Source: CAZMOK01 sp964567785 (GTDB lineage Bacteria; Bacteroidota; Bacteroidia; Bacteroidales; JAGOPY01). Taken from it: a stretch of DNA of 54,510 nucleotides. Location: contig CAZMOK010000015.1 of the NCBI GenBank assembly GCA_964567785.1, positions 1 through 54,510 of the forward strand. Direction: 5' to 3'. The notes below the pieces were generated by a model. The model was not told the origin of the DNA and did no database searches. It saw only the letters and a program-made list of their open reading frames with translations. Every line of letters begins with the position of its first letter. Position 1 is the stretch's first letter. The translations under genes were made by a program, and so were the position numbers. Positions 34,039-42,100 of the stretch are shown here, one piece after another.

Positions 34039-35268
34039 TTAATTGAACCTTATAGCCTTAAGCGGAGTGATCCTGGAAATTACCAGTGATGGGAAGATCA
34101 GCATGGCCATGCAAACAAGGAATACCCCCGCATTCAGTATTAAAATGGTAAGGATATCAAGGTTCACCGGCACTTCTGTTAAATAGTAGGAGGCCTGATC
34201 GAGTTTCAGTATTCCGAATTGATGTTGGATCAAACCGGGAATAATGCCTGCAATATTACCCCAGAGCAACCCTTTGCCGATGATCCCGGCGGCATTGTAA
34301 AAGAAGACCCTCCTGACCTTATAATTTCGCAGGCCCAGCGCTTTCAGAATGCCGATCATATTAGTACGCTCAAGGATAAGGATGAGAAGGGTCGAGATCA
34401 TGGTAATCACAGAAACTGCGATCATAAGAACCAGGATCACAATAACATTTTTATCAAGCAGTTTGAGCCAGTCGAAGATCTGCGGGTACAATTCCCTTAC
34501 ATTGCTCACATTGAGGTCATAGCCCACAATATGATAGATCTCCTCCGTGATCCTTTCGAGCTCGCCGAAGTCGCTGATAAAGATCTCGAAACCTGAAACT
34601 TCATCATCCCCCCACGAATTCAACTTTCTTATCTGCTTGATGTCGCCTATTACATAAAGTTTATCAAATTCTTCAAGTCCCGTTTCATAAATACCGGCAA
34701 CCTCGAATCGCCGTCCCCTGGGTTGCAGGTTTTCTCCCCCCAGGAAATACATCCTGAGAGGGTCCCCGGTTTCAAGCATGAGCCTTGAAGCCAGGTATTC
34801 TGAAATAAGTACCCTGGTAGAAGTGGCGGTGTCTGTTATTTTAAATGAACTGCCGCGGGTAATGTACTTTTCAAAAAAATCCCACGAATAATCAGTGCCC
34901 ACTCCTTTGAGCACAACCCCCTGGATCTGTTCTTCGGTTTTGAGTATGCCCGCCTTATAAGCAAACACCTGTATTTGGTTCACCCCTTCCACCTGTTCAC
35001 CAAGATCAGGGTAAAAAGGTTGATCAGAGGAAACCGGTTTTGACTCAAATGAGGCGTTTACATCAAAATTATCTACCTGGATATGCGCCCCGAAACCGAT
35101 TACTTTATCCCTTATTTCCTGTTGAAAGCCGGTGAGGATGGATATCGACAAAATCATGGATGCAAGACCCAGCGCAACAGCAGCCTGGGCGATGGATACT
35201 ATGGGCCCGCTGAAATTTTCCTTATCTTTACCGGTAGCCCTTCTGGCTATGAAAAGTTCGAGATTCAA
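34039..35268 (-). CDS. ABC transporter permease, LolC/LolE (FtsX-like) family
   Basis: A 409-residue inner-membrane permease with the MacB/LolE layout: one N-terminal helix (VSIAQAAVALGLASMILSI), a periplasmic domain of about 220 residues, and three C-terminal helices (NVIVILVLMIAVSVITMIST, the ERTNMIGILKALGL loop, and the last two near 330 and 385). It likely pairs with an ATPase to move lipoproteins toward the outer membrane. No ATG is available; the TTG at 35268 gives the usual family start (NLELFIARR). The upstream TTG at 35298 lies inside the -7 box and is rejected. No ATPase gene is adjacent. Confidence 0.87.
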   Translation of the reverse strand: MNLELFIARRATGKDKENFSGPIVSIAQAAVALGLASMILSISILTGFQQEIRDKVIGFGAHIQVDNFDVNASFESKPVSSDQPFYPDLGEQVEGVNQIQVFAYKAGILKTEEQIQGVVLKGVGTDYSWDFFEKYITRGSSFKITDTATSTRVLISEYLASRLMLETGDPLRMYFLGGENLQPRGRRFEVAGIYETGLEEFDKLYVIGDIKQIRKLNSWGDDEVSGFEIFISDFGELERITEEIYHIVGYDLNVSNVRELYPQIFDWLKLLDKNVIVILVLMIAVSVITMISTLLILILERTNMIGILKALGLRNYKVRRVFFYNAAGIIGKGLLWGNIAGIIPGLIQHQFGILKLDQASYYLTEVPVNLDILTILILNAGVFLVCMAMLIFPSLVISRITPLKAIRFN

Positions 35269-35295
35269 ATTCTTTGGGTCTTGACAATTCTGTAA

Positions 35296-35303
35296 CAAAA
35301 ATA
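35296..35303 (-). promoter_or_regulatory. -7 promoter box of the LolC/E-like gene
   Basis: TATTTTTG on the minus strand, a perfect TAnnTTTG, implying a start near 35289 and a 20-nt leader to the TTG at 35268. The divergent namZ-like gene begins 11 bp to its right, so its own promoter must overlap this region. Confidence 0.55.
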
Positions 35304-35313
35304 GGGTAAGTTA

Positions 35314-36519
35314 ATGGAAAAGCGCCTATATCAATCACTCATTATCTTATTGTCCGTCATTTTCCTGCCCAATTGTTCCGCCGGTGAAGGCAGCCTGAAA
35401 TTTGTCGGTGAAGCTGATATCATCACAGGGGCAGAGAATATTGATGACTACAAGGATCTTATATTGGGAAAAAAGACCGGTATCATAGCAAATCAGTCCT
35501 CACTGGTAAACAACACCCATCTTATCGATACACTGGCCGGTCTGGGCATCAGGATAGAAGCAATTTTCAGCCCGGAACATGGTTTCAGGGGCGACCATGA
35601 GGCCGGTGCAGAAATTACAGATTATACAGACCCAAAAACAGGAATAAAAGTTATTTCGCTTTACGGGAATAAAAAAAAGCCTGAACCAGAGGACTTAGAG
35701 GAAATTGAAATAATGCTTTTTGATCTGCAGGATGTGGGGGCACGTTTCTATACTTATACTTCTACCATGACTTATGCTATGGAAGCCTGTGCAAGTGCAG
35801 GCATTCCTCTGATCGTTCTCGACCGGCCCAATCCAAACGGTTTTTATGTCGACGGGCCGGTTCTTGAAAAAGAATTCAGGTCGTTTGTGGGCCTGCACCC
35901 GGTACCGGTGGTTCATGGCCTGACTACGGGTGAGTTTGCATTGATGATAAACGGTGAAGGATGGCTTGAGAATAGCCTCAAATGCGACCTTACCGTGATA
36001 AAGATGAGAGGTTATGACCATAAAATGGTTTACGACCTGCCGGTCAGTCCAAGTCCTAACCTTCCAAACCGGGAATCGGTATACCTCTACCCTACACTTT
36101 GCCTTTTTGAGGGCACTATAATAAGTGTAGGCCGGGGGACTGACCATCCATTCCAGGTAATCGGGCACCCTGAGTTTCAAATCGGCAGTTTTACTTTCAC
36201 GCCTGAAAGCCTGCCGGGAACAAGTAATAATCCAAAATATGAAGGAGAACAATGTTACGGACTGTCGCTACTTGGCTTTGCAGGTAACCCGGAAAATAAC
36301 AAACACCACTTTAGTTTATCATATTTGATAAATATGTATGATTATTTCAAGGGTGAAGATTTTTTCAACCCTTATTTTGACAAACTTGCAGGATCAGCAA
36401 CATTAAGAAAACAGATCACAGAGGGTAAAACCGAAAAAGAGATCAGGCAATCCTGGCAGAATGCAATTGCAAAGTATTTGAAAATCAGGAAGAAATACCT
36501 CTTATACCCTGATTTTTAA
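35314..36519 (+). CDS. DUF1343 / NamZ-like exo-beta-N-acetylmuramidase, lipoprotein
   Basis: A 401-residue exported protein of the DUF1343 family, whose characterised member NamZ releases MurNAc from peptidoglycan ends. The signal peptide ends in a lipobox LPNC (Cys21). Conserved segments: GIIANQSS, AIFSPEHGFRG (about 89-99), LFDLQDVGARFYTYTSTM (about 134-151), DRPNPNG, and SPSPNLPNRESVYLYPTLCL with EGTIISVGRGTD. Predicted role is cell-wall turnover at the periplasmic face. Mpl, a cytosolic recycling ligase, lies nearby, which supports but does not prove a shared recycling role. Confidence 0.88.
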   Translation: MEKRLYQSLIILLSVIFLPNCSAGEGSLKFVGEADIITGAENIDDYKDLILGKKTGIIANQSSLVNNTHLIDTLAGLGIRIEAIFSPEHGFRGDHEAGAEITDYTDPKTGIKVISLYGNKKKPEPEDLEEIEIMLFDLQDVGARFYTYTSTMTYAMEACASAGIPLIVLDRPNPNGFYVDGPVLEKEFRSFVGLHPVPVVHGLTTGEFALMINGEGWLENSLKCDLTVIKMRGYDHKMVYDLPVSPSPNLPNRESVYLYPTLCLFEGTIISVGRGTDHPFQVIGHPEFQIGSFTFTPESLPGTSNNPKYEGEQCYGLSLLGFAGNPENNKHHFSLSYLINMYDYFKGEDFFNPYFDKLAGSATLRKQITEGKTEKEIRQSWQNAIAKYLKIRKKYLLYPDF

Positions 36520-36602
36520 GGCAACACAGAGCTACACAACCTATTTAAAATCTTTTTAAATTACATTTGAAATAAAAAAAATTGCAAAAATCATCAAAAA
36601 AA
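36520..36602. other. AT-rich intergenic segment
   Basis: Sequence between the namZ-like stop and the promoter of the small unit. It is AT-rich with runs of A and T; no hairpin terminator or gene was seen. Confidence 0.6.
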
Positions 36603-36634
36603 TTTGATTTCGCTTGTGCAATATATTACTTTTA
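36603..36634 (+). promoter_or_regulatory. promoter of the small structured transcription unit
   Basis: TTTG (36603-36606), a 20-bp spacer and TACTTTTA (36627-36634): one of the best two-element matches in the window. Transcription would begin near 36640, exactly where the leader's first paired strand GCAAAAGC starts. Confidence 0.7.
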
Positions 36635-36735
36635 CCATCGCAAAAGCTAAGTCTTAGTCTGTCTTTTTATATTTATTAATTCAAGGGGTAAGAATCCGGC
36701 TTTTGCCATAGACCCAAATCGCGAACGAATAAATT

Positions 36736-37026
36736 ATGAACGCTGAATTTACAAACAGCCATTTTCAACCGTCCTCCCTCAAAGGAAGATTCCAAAAACA
36801 CATTGTTTGTAAAAATATTGCCGGTAACCCGGTAGAGACTACCCTTTACTCCGAACCATCAACTATCCCAAACAAAAACTCTTTCAGTTTCGATTTTGGC
36901 CGAAACGATTTGTTAACCCAGGGGCAGTCAAATGCCTCATTAGCAAATAAAAGGAATACCGCAACCTACATTGTTGCGGTAGATACTTTAAACCCAAAAT
37001 CCTCCAGCTTTCTGCATTTTATGTAG
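36736..37026 (+). CDS. orphan 96-residue small protein (uncertain coding status)
   Basis: ATG at 36736, stop just before a terminator. The product is rich in Asn, Ser, Thr and Phe, with no signal peptide, membrane segment or recognised domain; the C-terminal part (NTATYIVAVDTLNPKSSSF) is the most protein-like. No clear Shine-Dalgarno. Its frame spans several hairpins, including the 9-bp stem at 36957-36981, so codon choice may be constrained by RNA structure or the frame may be fortuitous. Placement between its own promoter and terminator is the main argument that the unit is expressed. Confidence 0.4.
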   Translation: MNAEFTNSHFQPSSLKGRFQKHIVCKNIAGNPVETTLYSEPSTIPNKNSFSFDFGRNDLLTQGQSNASLANKRNTATYIVAVDTLNPKSSSFLHFM

Positions 37027-37052
37027 TTCGCTGGTTTTCTTTAAACCACCAA

Positions 37053-37088
37053 AAAAGGCCTTCCTTCGGGGAGGCCTTTTGTTTTTTT
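37053..37088. terminator. bidirectional Rho-independent terminator with UUCG loop
   Basis: Stem AAAAGGCCTTCC / GGGAGGCCTTTT closed by a TTCG tetraloop (one G-T pair), followed on the plus strand by GTTTTTTT and on the minus strand by a T-run from the upstream A-tract. It serves the small unit on the plus strand and the aminotransferase ending at 37104 on the minus strand. Confidence 0.9.
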
Positions 37089-37103
37089 ATATGGACTGAT
37101 AAA

Positions 37104-38330
37104 TTACGCGTTCTGGAAGGACCCCTGTTTTTTAACAATACGACCGGGATATACCTTAAGTGCCTCATCAAGACATTTCATTGCCCTTTTCAGCTCATCT
37201 ACATTGAGCACATAACTGATCCTGACTTCATCCTTACCCATGCCCGGTGTGGAATAAAAGCCTGAAGCCGGGGCAAACATTACTGTTTCTCCCTGATAAT
37301 CATAATCTTCAAGTAACCACTGGCTGAACCTGTCGGAATCATCAATAGGTAATCTTGCAACCACATAAAATGCTCCCTTCGGATTGGGGCAATAGGCACC
37401 TTCTATAGAATTGATCGAAGAAACGACAACTTCACGCCTCTTATAATATTCTTCTAGTACAGTATCAAAATACACTTCAGGAGTATCTATTGCAGCTTCT
37501 GCCGCGACCTGTCCGAAACTCGGAGGGCTAAGCCTCGCCTGTGCGAATTTGAGGGCTGTCTTCATCACCTCTTTGTTTTTGCTCACCATACAGCCGATCC
37601 TGATCCCACAGGCACTGTACCTCTTCGAAACAGAGTCGATCATTATTACATTCTCCTCGATGCCCTCCAGGTACATGGCCGAATAATGTTCCCGGCCATC
37701 GTAACAAAACTCCCTGTACACTTCATCGGTTATGAGGTACAGGTCGTATTTCTTAACAAGATCGCGAAGGGCCTCCATCTCTTCCCTTGAATAAAGATAA
37801 CCGGTGGGGTTGTTCGGGTTGCAGATAAGGATCGCCTTCGTCTTATCCGTTATCGATTTCTCAAATTCGCTAATGGAAGGTAAGGCGAAGCCTGTTTCTA
37901 TATCAGACCGGATGGGGACGACATTGATACCTGCATTTATTGCAAAGCCGTTGTAGTTAGCATAGAATGGTTCCGGGATAATTATCTCGTCACCCATATC
38001 CAGGCAGGTGTTCATAGTGAACAACAAAGCTTCCGATGCCCCTGCCCCTACAATTATATCATCGGGTGTGACATTGATATTGTATTTTGAATAATATTCT
38101 GTCAGTTTTTCCCTGTAAGAAAGATTTCCTGCCGAATGACTGTATTCAACAACTTTTTCGTTGTACGACCGTATCGCATTCAGGGCTCCTTCAGGTGTTT
38201 CAATATCAGGCTGGCCAATGTTAAGGTGAAAAACTTTTTTACCTGCCTTCTTAGCAGCTTCTGCGTAAGGAACCAGTTTCCGGATGGGTGATTCAGGCAT
38301 CCTCTTTCCTTTTTCAGAGATCTTTGGCAT
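37104..38330 (-). CDS. PLP-dependent aminotransferase, class I/II (AspC-like)
   Basis: A 408-residue fold-type I aminotransferase. Seen: the start MPESPIRKLVPYAEAAKKAG, the LNIGQPDIETP substrate segment, AGASEAL, ICNPNNPTGY (PLP-phenol partner Asn), ITDEVYREF (Asp pairing with the pyridine nitrogen), and the PLP lysine in SVSKRYSACGIRIG. The substrate is uncertain; aspartate or broad aliphatic/aromatic amino acids are typical. It lies 62 bp downstream of the DUF1573 gene, but a hairpin terminator between them suggests separate or attenuated expression. Confidence 0.9.
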   Translation of the reverse strand: MPKISEKGKRMPESPIRKLVPYAEAAKKAGKKVFHLNIGQPDIETPEGALNAIRSYNEKVVEYSHSAGNLSYREKLTEYYSKYNINVTPDDIIVGAGASEALLFTMNTCLDMGDEIIIPEPFYANYNGFAINAGINVVPIRSDIETGFALPSISEFEKSITDKTKAILICNPNNPTGYLYSREEMEALRDLVKKYDLYLITDEVYREFCYDGREHYSAMYLEGIEENVIMIDSVSKRYSACGIRIGCMVSKNKEVMKTALKFAQARLSPPSFGQVAAEAAIDTPEVYFDTVLEEYYKRREVVVSSINSIEGAYCPNPKGAFYVVARLPIDDSDRFSQWLLEDYDYQGETVMFAPASGFYSTPGMGKDEVRISYVLNVDELKRAMKCLDEALKVYPGRIVKKQGSFQNA

Positions 38331-38342
38331 ATCTGTTACAAT

Positions 38343-38372
38343 TAAAAAATCCCGGTCGAAAATAACCGGGAT
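38343..38372 (-). terminator. Rho-independent terminator between DUF1573 gene and aminotransferase
   Basis: On the minus strand a perfect 8-bp stem ATCCCGGT / ACCGGGAT (loop of 8 nt) is followed by TTTTTT (the A-run at 38344-38349). It sits 21 bp after the DUF1573 stop and would limit read-through into the aminotransferase. Confidence 0.8.
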
Positions 38373-38392
38373 CCAGTTTCTTAAACAGTTAG

Positions 38393-38857
38393 TTATTTAT
38401 TGACCGGGGCCCCGGAACTAGCTTCCTTCTCAGGCATCTTTTCCTTGGCCTTCGGTACAACTTTACCCTTTATTCTTAAAACAATGGAGCCGTTCTTGGC
38501 ATTCGACAGAATTGTAACTGTCTTATTAATGTTACCCAACCTCCTGGTATTATAGGTTACCTTGATTTCATCGGTTTCGCCGGGCAGAATAGGGGTTTTT
38601 GGCCAGGTAGGAACGGTGCATCCGCACGATGACCTGGGTTTTTGAAGTATAAGGGGCTCTTTCCCGGTATTTTCAAATTTGAAGTGACATGTGCCGTCAC
38701 CACCTTGCTCCACTTCACCATAATTATGGACCAGCTTTTCAAAAGTGATCTCAGGGCCGTTTTGATTATCAGCAGCTTTTGCTATTTGTGAAGTCTGCCC
38801 GAAAGTTATGGCAGAGGCGGTAAAAATAACTGCTATCAATAATGCAAATCTTTTCAT
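38393..38857 (-). CDS. exported DUF1573 domain protein
   Basis: A 154-residue secreted protein with a signal peptide (MKRFALLIAVIFTASAITFG). The mature part is one DUF1573 beta-sandwich: ITFEKLVHNYGEVEQGG, CHFKFENTGKEPLIL, the cysteine pair SSCGCTVPTWPKTPI, and ITVTYNTRRLGN-like strands, ending in a charged tail KAKEKMPEKEAS. The domain is abundant in Bacteroidota and of unknown function, related in fold to ASH/MSP-type immunoglobulin domains. It has its own promoter region and a terminator. Confidence 0.88.
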   Translation of the reverse strand: MKRFALLIAVIFTASAITFGQTSQIAKAADNQNGPEITFEKLVHNYGEVEQGGDGTCHFKFENTGKEPLILQKPRSSCGCTVPTWPKTPILPGETDEIKVTYNTRRLGNINKTVTILSNAKNGSIVLRIKGKVVPKAKEKMPEKEASSGAPVNK

Positions 38858-38880
38858 GGTATTGTAATTTTATTCGTTAT

Positions 38881-38902
38881 CAAAAGTAGTTATGCAAAAT
38901 TA
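38881..38902 (-). promoter_or_regulatory. two overlapping-region -7 boxes before the DUF1573 gene
   Basis: On the minus strand both TACTTTTG (38881-38888) and TAATTTTG (38895-38902) match TAnnTTTG exactly, 14 bp apart, pointing to alternative starts. A TTG lies at 38914-38916, too close for the second box and a little far for the first. Confidence 0.5.
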
Positions 38903-39175
38903 ATAAATGTTTTCAAGTATAATTCTTTTCTTTCGATTTTATCTATTTTTAAAAAAAATTAACATTGATAAACCAACTGTTATTAAGCGGATGTATTTTA
39001 CTTTTATTGCAACAGTTTAAGTTTAATAGTAAATTCATACGCACAGGCTGAGAATGAAATAATCGTGCCAGAAGCAAAGCTAAACAGAAGAGATGCTGAC
39101 CTTATAATGATGCATAATAAGATCAAGGAAGAAAACAGGGTTGGTGAACACATACCGGTTTTCAGCAGGTAAGAG
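38903..39175. other. intergenic region upstream of the large transporter
   Basis: A gap of about 270 bp. A TACTTTTA box near 39000 could drive the transporter gene. An unbroken frame without an ATG at its head ends in a stop at 39170-39172; a GTG at 39065 would give a 35-residue peptide (VPEAKLNRRDADLIMMHNKI and onward) overlapping the leader. It could be a leader peptide or chance. No riboswitch-like fold was recognised. Confidence 0.4.
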
Positions 39176-42100
39176 ATGGCAAATAACAAAAAAAAGAAAT
39201 TCGGTTCGTTTTCCGGGGTATTCACCCCTTCCATCCTGACCATCCTTGGTGTCATCATGTATATGAGGCTGGGATGGATCACGGCCAACTCGGGACTGGT
39301 GATCACCATAGTTATCATTTTGGTTGCACACATTATTTCAGTCACCACCGGGCTGAGCATTTCATCCATAGCCACTGATAAGAAGATCAAGACAGGCGGC
39401 ATTTATTATATTTTATCGCGGAGCCTGGGCCTTCCTATAGGGGGCGCAATCGGCCTTACCATGTTCATCGGCACAGCCCTGAGCATATCCCTGTATCTCA
39501 TTGGTTTTGCAGAAAACTTCCTGGGCATTGGCTTCATCAGGGAACTGACCGGCCTTGGGGAAACTGTGAACGATTATCGCCTGGTAGGCACCATAACTGT
39601 AGCGATACTCTTCTTCATAGCATTCATAGGAACTTCGGTGGCCATCAAAACTCAATTCTTCATTTTGGCCGCCATTGCAATTTCGTTGTTATCGGTGGTG
39701 GCCGGTTTCTTTTTCCAGGAATCAGTCCCGGAATCCCCTTCTATCTGGCCCGCTACCGACAGCCTGCCGTTTGAAGTTGTATTTGCGATATTCTTTCCTG
39801 CCGTTACAGGGTTTACAGCCGGCGTAGCTATGTCGGGCGACCTGAAAGACCCCAGGAAGAACATACCTTTTGGAACACTTTCGGCAATAGTTGTGGGATT
39901 GATCGTGTATGTGAGCCTGTCGGTGGGCCTGGCGTATTTTGTCGACAGGGACCTGATGCTGGCCGATAACAACTTCCTGATGAAAATTGCCTGGTTCGGG
40001 CCACTGGTGGTTGCCGGTATATGGGGAGCCACCCTTTCGTCAGCGATTGGAGGGTTGCTTGGTGCTCCAAGGATTCTGCAGGCCATTTCAAAAGATAAAA
40101 TAACCCCTAAATTATTCGGCAGGGGTTACGGTATCAACAACGAACCCAGAAATGCGTTGCTCTTCACCCTTATCCTCGCAGAGGCAGGCATCCTGATCGG
40201 AGAACTGGACGTGATTGCATCCATTGTCTCGATGTTCTATATCGCTGCTTACGGATTTATCAACATTGCTTTTGCACTTGAAAAATGGGCCAGCACTGAT
40301 TTCAGGCCCAGTTTCAACATATCAAGATGGATAGGTATTATTGGCTTCATAGCCTGCTTCATTGTGATGTTCCGGATCGATCCCACAGCCATGCTGGCAG
40401 CCATCATTGTGCTCTGGTTCTTCTATTATTTTATCAAAAAGAAAAAGCTGGAGCTCGACTTCGGGGATGTCTGGAGCAGTGTATGGACATCCATAGTGAG
40501 ATCAACCCTGAACAACATTACAAAAAGAGGGCTTGAAGAGAGGAACTGGAGACCTAATATTATCCTTTTCAGCGGGGGGACAACCACCAGGCCACATCTT
40601 ATTGAATTCGGGCTCGACCTGACTGTCAACAGGGGCATGCTATCCAACTTCGACCTGATACTGAACAGGTCGGCCGAAGTACTTCTGAAAAAGCACGAAC
40701 AGGTTGTTCCTGATGAGATCTCCACAAAACATGAAGGGATCTACACGCGCCGTCACGAATGTAAGGACATCTATGAGGGCATAGAAACAATTGCCGGCAC
40801 ATATGGCTTTTCAGGTGTTGAACCAAACACGGTACTTATGGGCTGGGGCCGTCAAAGCCAGGACCCTCTCAGGTTTGCCCAGATGATCAGGACCCTTTCC
40901 GACCTCGACATGAACATCATAATGCTTGATTATGACAGATCGAGGGGATTTGGAAACTATAAAACCATTGATATCTGGTGCCGGGGAGGGGGGAATAATT
41001 GCAGCATGGTCCTTCCGCTTATACAATTCCTCTGGATATCCGAAAACTGGAAAGACGCATCAGTTAGAGTATTGCTCATAAATCCTGAAAATGAGAAAAA
41101 GGACGAGCTTTATGAAAATACCAGTAAAATTCTTGAAAATCTCAGGATCGATGCTTCAATAAAGATCATCAACAACCAGATAGAACAGAGGCCGGTCAAT
41201 GAGATCATACTTATAGAATCGTATGAAACCGACCTGATTTTCCTGGGGATATCAGAGGTGAAAAAAGGCGATGAGTTCAGGTATGTTGAAACTGTCAACA
41301 AGTTATGCCAGAATGTTGGAACAGTTGTGCTGGTCAAAGCTTCTTCCTATTTCAAGAATTTTGAAATTGGAGCTGTTAAAGAGGGCTTTGCGAAGGAAAA
41401 ATCGCAATACCTGAGCAAAAAAGGGATGGAGGTCATTGTAAGGAAAGCCAAAACCCCCGAGATCAGGTATCCTGATCAGCCAAAACTTGCAGAACATATA
41501 AGGAACCTGCTCGACAGGCTTAACAGGATCAATGAAGGCTTTCAAAACAGGGGAATCGCTGATCTTTTTTCGGCCCACCCCAGGCTGATCTATGAAATAA
41601 AAATCATTATCGATAAATATTTTGAGCGGATCCTTGCTTATTCAAAAACAAAAGAGAAAAACCTTCAAAGCCTTTCTTTTAAGTTTTACCACGATTTTAT
41701 CTCTGAGAGTTCCCGACTGATAAACGAAAACATTTCCGTAATAATAGAAGACCAGGGTAATACGCTGGATGAATCACTGGCTGATTTCATTGAAAAGACA
41801 ATCCGGATCCCTGAAAATACTGACGCCACTGTTACAAAAGTTTTCGAAAAAAGTGATCTTGAAATAAACAGGGGCGACAGCTTTAAAGTAAAATGGTTCA
41901 AGTTTGTTCAGAAGATAGGGTATTACTCGAGCGGAAAACCGGTCAGCTACAGGATAAAGTTCAGGAAGCTCCTTGAAAATTACATCCCTGTAAGAATATT
42001 TGAGGCCCTCGTGGAGGTGCTTCACAGTTGGGGACTGATAAGCCTTCAGTTCACCATCAAGATCAGGAAATTCATCAGGAATGCCGTTGATTGCTTCATG

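Larger units (their letters stand above)
36640..37088 (+). ncRNA. candidate structured small transcript (or mRNA with structured leader)
   Basis: About 450 nt between a good promoter and a strong terminator. Pairings seen by eye: GCAAAAGC (36640-36647) with GCTTTTGC (36699-36706); GGTAG-aga-CTACC (36831-36843); GTTTCG/CGAAAC (36887-36892 and 36901-36906); a perfect 9-bp stem TACCGCAAC/GTTGCGGTA with a 7-nt loop (36957-36965 and 36973-36981); and the terminator stem. Matches to tmRNA, RNase P, 6S or SRP RNA were looked for and not found. A 96-codon frame lies inside (36736-37026), so coding and structured RNA readings compete. Confidence 0.45.

Noticed and set aside
36640..37088. tmRNA, RNase P RNA, 6S RNA or SRP RNA
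   Set aside because: No tmRNA acceptor or T-arm sequence, no GAGGAAAGUC-type RNase P core and no long bulged 6S hairpin could be found by eye.
39065..39172. Possible 35-residue leader peptide before the large transporter
   Set aside because: Only a GTG start, no ribosome-binding site and no recognisable sequence; kept only as a note in the intergenic entry.
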